Source: UBA3263 sp964554335
Lineage (GTDB): Bacteria; Bacteroidota; Bacteroidia; Bacteroidales; Muribaculaceae
DNA length: 27,881 nucleotides
Assembly (NCBI GenBank): GCA_964554335.1
Contig: CAZKOF010000023.1
Coordinates: 1 to 27,881 of the forward strand
Direction of reading: 5' to 3'
Shown in pieces: positions 22,484 to 27,881 of the stretch. Each line of letters starts with the position of its first letter. Within the stretch, counting starts at the first letter, position 1. The position numbers were made by a program, and so were the translations under genes. The notes beneath the pieces are model-generated. The model saw only the letters and a program-made list of their open reading frames with translations. It was not told the DNA's origin and ran no database searches.

Positions 22484-23298
22484 CAGAGGCGCGCAACCAT
22501 TTCGTGAACGAGTTTGAGAACTGTGGGTTGAGCTTTGACGGCAGCTTTCTGAACTTCTTCGTGAGAGGGGGCTTCAGTGATTTCCTTGCCGCCGAGGTCG
22601 GTGATGACGCTCAGACCGAAAACGGTCATGCCGGCATGGTTGGCAACGATGACTTCGGGCACGGTCGACATGCCGACGGCGTCGGCGCCGAGCACGCGGA
22701 ATGCTTCATATTCAGCCGGGGTTTCGAAAGTGGGGCCGGTCACGCCGATATAGACGCCGTGCATCAGGCGCAAACCCTGTTCGCGGCCGATCTCGTCGGC
22801 AAGGGCCACGAGCCGCTTGCTGTAGGCTTCGGTCATTGCGGGGAAACGTGTACCGAGTTCGTTGTAGTTGCGTCCGCGCAGCGGGTTCTCGGGAAAGAAG
22901 TTGATGTGGTCGGTGATAATCATGACGTCGCCGACCCGGAATTCCTTGTTCATGCCGCCGGAGGCGTTGCTGACAAAGAGGGTTTCCACGCCGAGGGCTT
23001 TCATTACGCGCACCGGGAAAGTCACCTGCTTCATGTCGTAGCCTTCATAATAGTGGAAGCGGCCCTGCATACCGATGACGCGTTTGCCGGCGAGCTTGCC
23101 GATTATGAGGTTGCCGGAGTGGCCTTCGACGGTGCTGACGGGAAAGTTGGGGATTTCGGAGTAGGGAATTACCTGCTTCTCTTCGATGAGGTCGCCGAGG
23201 GTGCCGAGGCCGGTGCCCATGATGATCCCGAGTTTGGGCATTTCTCCCTGGATTTTTTCTTGCAGATATGCTGCGGTCCGGTTGATTTGTTCTAACAT
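22483..23298 (-). CDS. Purine nucleoside phosphorylase
   Basis: 271 residues of the trimeric (PNP-I) type: phosphorolysis of purine nucleosides to base and ribose 1-phosphate in salvage. GTGLG at 28-32 binds phosphate; GRFHYYEGY at 79-87, NASGGMN at 111-117, GPTFETPAEY at 188-197 and GMSTVPEV at 209-216 are all present. By alignment to human PNP, the base-contacting Glu is E192, while the base-specificity Asn (human N243) is D234 (codon GAC at 22599-22597), which may admit adenine nucleosides. It lies 76 bp after lpxK with no recognised promoter and overlaps thiL by one base. Confidence 0.95.
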   Translation of the reverse strand: MLEQINRTAAYLQEKIQGEMPKLGIIMGTGLGTLGDLIEEKQVIPYSEIPNFPVSTVEGHSGNLIIGKLAGKRVIGMQGRFHYYEGYDMKQVTFPVRVMKALGVETLFVSNASGGMNKEFRVGDVMIITDHINFFPENPLRGRNYNELGTRFPAMTEAYSKRLVALADEIGREQGLRLMHGVYIGVTGPTFETPAEYEAFRVLGADAVGMSTVPEVIVANHAGMTVFGLSVITDLGGKEITEAPSHEEVQKAAVKAQPTVLKLVHEMVARL

Positions 23299-23374
23299 AT
23301 TTGGAGTTGTGGGGTTATGAGGTGTTGTGAAAACTTGATTTTTTATAACGTAACGGCGGGACCCGTCTTATTGT

Positions 23375-24505
23375 TTATTGTTGACCTCCGCGGCGCAGTA
23401 GCGAGGTTACGCTTTCGGCAAATTCGCGTGTGCCGTTGCGCCCGGCGGCGGTGTCGGCGGCTATGAACTTTACTGAGACGGGAATATAGAATATGCGTCG
23501 GCGCAACGACGGCGGCAGGCCCGGGAAGTCGCGCAGGCGCATGGCGTCTTTTTCCGTGGTGACCACGATTGCGCGCTTGGGGTCGGGGGCAGACTTGATT
23601 TTGTCGATAATAGCGGCGATGTCGTTGCGTGTGAAGTTGTGGTGGTCGGAGAATATGAGTCCGCAGACCCGGGCGGCCGATTGCTTGAGCTTGCGCACGA
23701 AAGGGCGTGGATTGGCAATGCCGGCGACAACCACGACGGTGTCGGCGGCGGTGAGGTTGGTCAGACTTGGGTGAAGACGCGCTTCGTCGGCAAACAGGGG
23801 AGTCAGCTCGCCGTAGGCATACTTGCTGAAAAAGAGCTGCTGGTAGGGGTAAAGCCCCATGTTTTTCGTGAAGATGCGGTAGTCAATCTGCTTCATGTCG
23901 TCGGGGCACTTCGTGACCACGACAATGTCGGCCCGATGGAGCGCGCCGGCGCTCTCTCGCAGGTGCCCCGAGGGCATGATTTCGTCTTCAAAGACCGGAC
24001 ACGAATGTTCGGTCAGCACGATGGCGACGGTAGGTTTGACATAGCGGTGCTGAAATGCGTCGTCGAGAATAATCAGGTTGAGTTTGGGGTCCAGCTCGCG
24101 CATGCGGTCAATGCCATTGCAGCGGTCTTCGCAGACGGCGACCATGACGCCGCGGTTGCCGAACTTGCGGTAAATCTGGTAGGGTTCGTCGCCGATTTCA
24201 CGCGCGCTGCTCTCGGTGGTCGCCTGTATGAATCCTTTCGTGCGGCGGTTGTAGCCGCGCGAGAGCACTCCGATGCGATATGTCCGGTGGAGCAGTTCTA
24301 CGAGAAACTCAACGTGGGGGGTCTTGCCCGTGCCGCCGACTGCGATATTGCCGACAACGAGCACCGGGATGTCAAACTCGCGCTGTTCCAGCACGCCGAC
24401 GTCGAACATTTTGTTGCGTGTCGCCGTGACTGCCCCGTAAACCAGCGATAACGGCTTCAGGAGCAGCCCTTTCAGTAGGGCTTTGGATGCGGAGTTATTT
24501 GACAA
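23375..24505 (-). CDS. lpxK: Tetraacyldisaccharide 4'-kinase
   Basis: 376 residues, the inner-membrane-associated kinase that adds the 4'-phosphate to lipid A precursor. The P-loop is GGTGKTP at 57-63 and the catalytic Asp region is DDAFQHR at 148-154; SRGYNRRTKG at 82-91 is also a family hallmark. An amphipathic N-terminus (LLLKPLSLVYGAVTATRNK) likely contacts the membrane. It follows sppA by 20 bp in the same operon. Confidence 0.96.
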   Translation of the reverse strand: MSNNSASKALLKGLLLKPLSLVYGAVTATRNKMFDVGVLEQREFDIPVLVVGNIAVGGTGKTPHVEFLVELLHRTYRIGVLSRGYNRRTKGFIQATTESSAREIGDEPYQIYRKFGNRGVMVAVCEDRCNGIDRMRELDPKLNLIILDDAFQHRYVKPTVAIVLTEHSCPVFEDEIMPSGHLRESAGALHRADIVVVTKCPDDMKQIDYRIFTKNMGLYPYQQLFFSKYAYGELTPLFADEARLHPSLTNLTAADTVVVVAGIANPRPFVRKLKQSAARVCGLIFSDHHNFTRNDIAAIIDKIKSAPDPKRAIVVTTEKDAMRLRDFPGLPPSLRRRIFYIPVSVKFIAADTAAGRNGTREFAESVTSLLRRGGQQ

Positions 24506-24525
24506 TTTGCAGTTCTCTGACGGGG

Positions 24526-26334
24526 TTATTTGATGATGACCGTTTCCATGCGGCAGTGAACGGTCGGGGCGTCTTTAATCTCTTTCAGGTGCTTGAAATA
24601 GTTGAGATCTTCGAGTTTTGAGGTGTTCATCTCGAGTTCGTCCATGGTCAGCAGGGCTTCCCACCATTTTGAGGTGGTTTCGGGGTATTCCTTGACGCGA
24701 TATGCCGTCAGATTGAGGTCGGAGGCCATTCCGAGAATTGCCGTGCGCAGCGTGCCCATGCGGTCAACAAGACCGTTTTCGAGGGCTTGTGAGCCGGCCC
24801 ATACGCGACCTTCGGCAATGGCTTTGATGGAGTCCTGGGTGGTATGGCGCCCTTCGGCGCAGCGGCGGGTGAAAAGGTCGTAGCCGCGCTCGATGTATGC
24901 TTGCATCTTGGCTTGCTGCTCAGCGGTCATCGGCTCTAAGAGCGAGGGAAAGTTGCCGTTTTTGTTGGTGTTGACTGTTGAGGTCGTCACGCCGAGGTGG
25001 TCGTTGAGCAGCCCTTTGATTTCGGGAATCATACCGAAAATGCCGATGGAGCCGGTGATGGTCGTCGGCTGGGCGTAGATTACGTCGGCGCCGCAGCTTA
25101 TATAGTAGCCTCCGGAGGCTGCAACGTCGCCCATGGAAACGTAGAAAGGCAGGCCGGTTTTCTTTTTGAACTGCTCGAGGGCTTCCCATATCTGCTCAGA
25201 GGCAAAGGCGCTGCCGCCGGGCGAGTTGACGCGGAGAATCAGGCCGGCAAGGTTGTCGGCGTCGTCGGCAATGTCCATGATTTCGTCTACCATTTTTTTG
25301 CCTATGATGCCCTCTTTGCCTTCGTCTGAGATTTCGCCCGTTGCGTAGAGCACGGCGATGGTCTTGTCGCTCTTTTTGGGCGATTTGACGTTGGGAAGGT
25401 ATGAAAAGTCGCTATTGTCAATGGCCGCGTAATATTCGCTGACAGTCACGCGGTTGACGTCGTCGAATTTCTCTTTTCCGGCGAGCTCGGCAACGTGGGC
25501 TTCGGCTTCGTGGCGGTAGCCCAGGGTATTTACAAGTCCCATGGCTTTGAGCGAGTCGGCGCTCATGGTGAATGTGAAGTCGTCGGCCCGGCGGTCAACC
25601 GTTTCGGGGGTGATGTTAAGGCTGCGGGCAATGTCGGCGCGCATGGAGCTCCAGAGCGCGCCCATGTATGACTCCTGCTGCAGGCGGCTGGCCGGACTCA
25701 TTTCCTTGAGAAAGTATGGTTCTACGGCGCTCTTGAATGTGCCGACACGAAGAATCTGCATTTTGACGCCGAGTTTGTCGAGCAGGCCGGTATAGAAGAT
25801 GGTTGTGCCGCTAAGACCGTGGAGATCAACTGCGCCGATGGGGTTGAGCCATATCTCGTTGGCGCTGCTGCTGACGTAATAGTCGCTTTGGGCATAGTCA
25901 TCGGCGTAGGCCATTATCCACTTGTCGGGCTGGGATTTGAAGTAATCGAGGGCTTCGCGTATGTCTTGCAGCGACGCTACGCCGCCGTAAACTCCGTTAC
26001 CTTCAAGATAGATGCCGCTGATGCGTTGGTCATGTGCGGCACGGTAGATGGCGGCGACCGTTTCGCTGAGGTTCAGACCCTCGGTGAGTTCGCCCTGAAT
26101 GGCATCTGTAATCGACGGGGTGACTTTGCGTTCGTTGACCGGGCCTGCGAGGTCGATGTAGATGACCGAGCCTTTTTTTATTTCGGCTGTTGCCAGCGCC
26201 TTCATGCCCGTACTCATGGATGCTACTGAGGCTACGATGCCGGCAACGGCCAATACCAGCAGTAACAGGAATGTGAACCATATTGCGGCCATTGAGCCGA
26301 GGAACGAGAGGAGGAATTTCTTCAGTATGCTCAT
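24526..26334 (-). CDS. sppA: Signal peptide peptidase SppA, double-domain form
   Basis: 602 residues, the long (67-kDa type) serine/lysine protease degrading cleaved signal peptides at the periplasmic face of the inner membrane. A single N-terminal transmembrane helix (about 8-38) is followed by two SppA repeats: the general-base Lys is K201 (GTFKSAVEPYF) and the nucleophile is S375 (SPGGSAFASE). The length and two-repeat layout match E. coli SppA. Its start overlaps the lysC stop (ATGA, 26331-26334). Confidence 0.96.
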   Translation of the reverse strand: MSILKKFLLSFLGSMAAIWFTFLLLLVLAVAGIVASVASMSTGMKALATAEIKKGSVIYIDLAGPVNERKVTPSITDAIQGELTEGLNLSETVAAIYRAAHDQRISGIYLEGNGVYGGVASLQDIREALDYFKSQPDKWIMAYADDYAQSDYYVSSSANEIWLNPIGAVDLHGLSGTTIFYTGLLDKLGVKMQILRVGTFKSAVEPYFLKEMSPASRLQQESYMGALWSSMRADIARSLNITPETVDRRADDFTFTMSADSLKAMGLVNTLGYRHEAEAHVAELAGKEKFDDVNRVTVSEYYAAIDNSDFSYLPNVKSPKKSDKTIAVLYATGEISDEGKEGIIGKKMVDEIMDIADDADNLAGLILRVNSPGGSAFASEQIWEALEQFKKKTGLPFYVSMGDVAASGGYYISCGADVIYAQPTTITGSIGIFGMIPEIKGLLNDHLGVTTSTVNTNKNGNFPSLLEPMTAEQQAKMQAYIERGYDLFTRRCAEGRHTTQDSIKAIAEGRVWAGSQALENGLVDRMGTLRTAILGMASDLNLTAYRVKEYPETTSKWWEALLTMDELEMNTSKLEDLNYFKHLKEIKDAPTVHCRMETVIIK

Positions 26335-27683
26335 ATTTCGTTTGTATGAATAAATTTCAGATGAATGGTTTTAAGTGCTTCGGTAAGGTCTTCGGATGCG
26401 ACCATGCAGGCAACGGAGCCGGCCGATACCTGCTGGGGCGACTGGCAGACGGGAATACCTGCGGCATTGAGCGTCTTGGCCATGCGGGCGGGTAGGTCGG
26501 CGGTGTCGGTACCGCGACCGATGAGTGCAATCGTCGAGAGCCGGTCGGAAATCTTCACGTCGGAGCCTGCTGCCATCTGTTCCGTGGCGAATTCTTCGTT
26601 CATAAGGGTCTGAGCACGCTCGGCGTCGACGCCTTTGATGCCACACGTTGCGCGGCCGTCTGCGAGCATTGTCTCTATACCGTTGCGGGTCAGCAGATTA
26701 ATCATGCGGTTATAAAGTGATGTGTCGGGAACGCTGACCAAACGAGTGTCGGCTATGTAGCTGACGCCCAGTGCTTCGCACTCTGTTTTGGCGATTGCGG
26801 GGTTGTCGACTTCGCCGATGAGGGTGCCCGGTGCCGTAGGGTTGAAAGTGTTCTTGATGATGATGGGTGTGTTCTTGTGGAACACGGGATAAATTGTTGG
26901 CGGGTAAACCACTTTGGCGCCGAAATTACACAACTCCATAGCCTCTACGAAACTGAGTCGGTCAATTACTTGTGCCCTTTTGACTATGCGTGGGTCGGCG
27001 GTCATGAAGCCGTCGACGTCGGTCCAGATTTCAAGTACGCGGGCATTCAGCTCGGCGGCGAGAATTGCGGCGGTGTAATCGCTGCCTCCTCTGCCGAGAT
27101 TGGAGATGCGGCCGTCGGAGTCGCGGGCTATGAATCCCGGAACCACGATGGTGTTGGCGTCGCTCAATTTGGAAAATTTCTCTGCAATCAGAGCTGCAGT
27201 GGTTTTCTGGTCGAGAATGCTCTTCCCGAAGCTGCGGCGAGTGCGTATGAAATCAAGCGAATTGGCGAGGACCGCACCTGAAAGCATCGAGGTTACTATG
27301 ATGCACGACATCCGCTCGCCGTAACTGACAACGAGGTCGCGCGTGCGCTCGGTTATTTCGCCCAACAGGTTGATGGCTTTCAGTATTGTGTAGAGCTCTT
27401 CGAGCAGGCCGTTGACTGTTGCCCTGACCTCACCGACATAACCCGACGGAATCACGGCTTCGCAGACGTGGTGGTGACGGGAACGGATTTCTTCGTAAAT
27501 CTCGGTATAAGACATATTGCCGGCAGCCGCGGTGTCTGCCGCGGCAATCAGACGGTCGGTTATGCCTCCGAGAGCCGAAACCGTCACTATCGACGGCTCA
27601 GTAAGACTCTCAACTATAGCGCGCACGTTTGAGAGGCTTTCCGGAGTGCCTACTGACGTGCCGCCAAACTTGAGTACTTTCAT
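26331..27683 (-). CDS. lysC: Aspartate kinase, monofunctional
   Basis: 450 residues. The amino acid kinase domain opens with KFGGTSVG at 5-12 and carries GRGGSDYTAA and EIWTDVDGFMTADPR, both typical of aspartokinases; two C-terminal ACT-like regions (about 310-450) suggest end-product feedback. It catalyses the first step toward lysine, threonine and methionine. No homoserine dehydrogenase domain is fused. It is first in the lysC-sppA-lpxK-pnp-thiL operon, with a promoter at 27710-27740. Gene symbol by family only; which amino acid inhibits it cannot be read here. Confidence 0.93.
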   Translation of the reverse strand: MKVLKFGGTSVGTPESLSNVRAIVESLTEPSIVTVSALGGITDRLIAAADTAAAGNMSYTEIYEEIRSRHHHVCEAVIPSGYVGEVRATVNGLLEELYTILKAINLLGEITERTRDLVVSYGERMSCIIVTSMLSGAVLANSLDFIRTRRSFGKSILDQKTTAALIAEKFSKLSDANTIVVPGFIARDSDGRISNLGRGGSDYTAAILAAELNARVLEIWTDVDGFMTADPRIVKRAQVIDRLSFVEAMELCNFGAKVVYPPTIYPVFHKNTPIIIKNTFNPTAPGTLIGEVDNPAIAKTECEALGVSYIADTRLVSVPDTSLYNRMINLLTRNGIETMLADGRATCGIKGVDAERAQTLMNEEFATEQMAAGSDVKISDRLSTIALIGRGTDTADLPARMAKTLNAAGIPVCQSPQQVSAGSVACMVASEDLTEALKTIHLKFIHTNEI

Positions 27684-27709
27684 TTGCGGTTAATACGTAA
27701 TAACGTCTG

Positions 27710-27740
27710 CAAACTTAACAAAAAAATCCCATCCCCGCAA
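27710..27740 (-). promoter_or_regulatory. Promoter of lysC operon
   Basis: Minus strand TTG (27740-27738), a 20-nt spacer and TAAGTTTG (27717-27710), an exact Bacteroidetes -33/-7 match. The predicted start is near 27703, about 20 nt before the ATG. The remainder to 27881 holds no gene I can support. Confidence 0.7.
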
Positions 27741-27881
27741 TACTTCCGCCTGAAAATCCGGGGCAACCGCATCAAAAATGCTGCTTTGTGGAAATTTTCG
27801 TCGCTTACTTATGTAAAGACGCGTCGGTTTAACCTATAACTTTCATTGAAGTTACGTAATATCCCAGCCGATCTCTGCCAT

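Noticed and set aside
22462..23295. Plus-strand open frame of 277 codons opposite the PNP gene
   Set aside because: It mirrors a confidently identified gene, lacks family motifs and has a biased shadow-type composition.
27846..27881. End of another minus-strand gene at the right edge
   Set aside because: A short frame (MAEIGWDIT then stop) enters from the edge but is too short to support a call.

Overview
The window looks like a Bacteroidales chromosome, possibly Muribaculaceae-like (family level is inference). Support: repeated promoters of the Bacteroidetes sigma-A form TTG-N19/20-TAnnTTTG; large surface proteins with adhesin-type beta-sandwich and fibronectin III domains and type IX secretion (T9SS)-like C-terminal tails; the Bacteroidetes glycogen trio (GH133 debranching enzyme, GT4/GT5-like glucosyltransferase, GH57 protein); and an sppA-lpxK-pnp-thiL block. 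There are no rRNA, tRNA, CRISPR or phage genes, and the window is mostly housekeeping.

Layout. 1-279 is a regulatory region with two tandem forward promoters, a perfect dyad, and a reverse-facing G9 promoter-like element pointing off the left edge. 280-1311 encodes a DUF2027/Smr protein. 1331-3351 (minus) is a two-gene phenylalanine unit, prephenate dehydratase then a class I aminotransferase, overlapping by ATGA. 3579-11064 (plus) holds two large secreted multidomain surface proteins overlapping by one base; the first carries a one-base frameshift near 6104-6122. 11065-11482 holds a strong terminator, a MITE-like inverted-repeat element with a candidate 6-bp target duplication, an orphan minus-strand promoter and a second terminator. 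11483-14812 (minus) holds nhaA and lepA. 14914-19642 (minus) is the glycogen operon. 19881-21375 (minus) is a SPFH/NfeD pair. 21461-27683 (minus) is lysC-sppA-lpxK-pnp-thiL, driven by a promoter just upstream of lysC.

The genes group into phenylalanine synthesis, surface/secreted adhesin-like proteins, Na+/H+ and translation housekeeping, glycogen turnover, membrane quality control, and a mixed operon for aspartate-family amino acids, signal peptide degradation, lipid A, purine salvage and thiamine.

Most interesting: (i) a shared G9-TAA(A/T)TGTCTG element occupying the -33 position of two putative promoters, one in front of the surface-protein operon; (ii) the MITE-like element; (iii) a GH57 protein whose catalytic acid/base Asp is Asn; (iv) a purine nucleoside phosphorylase with Asp at the base-specificity Asn position; (v) a near-leaderless lepA promoter lying in the U-tract of the upstream operon's terminator. 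I saw no wholly new multi-gene system; the best undescribed candidates are the G9 element and the surface-protein pair it faces.
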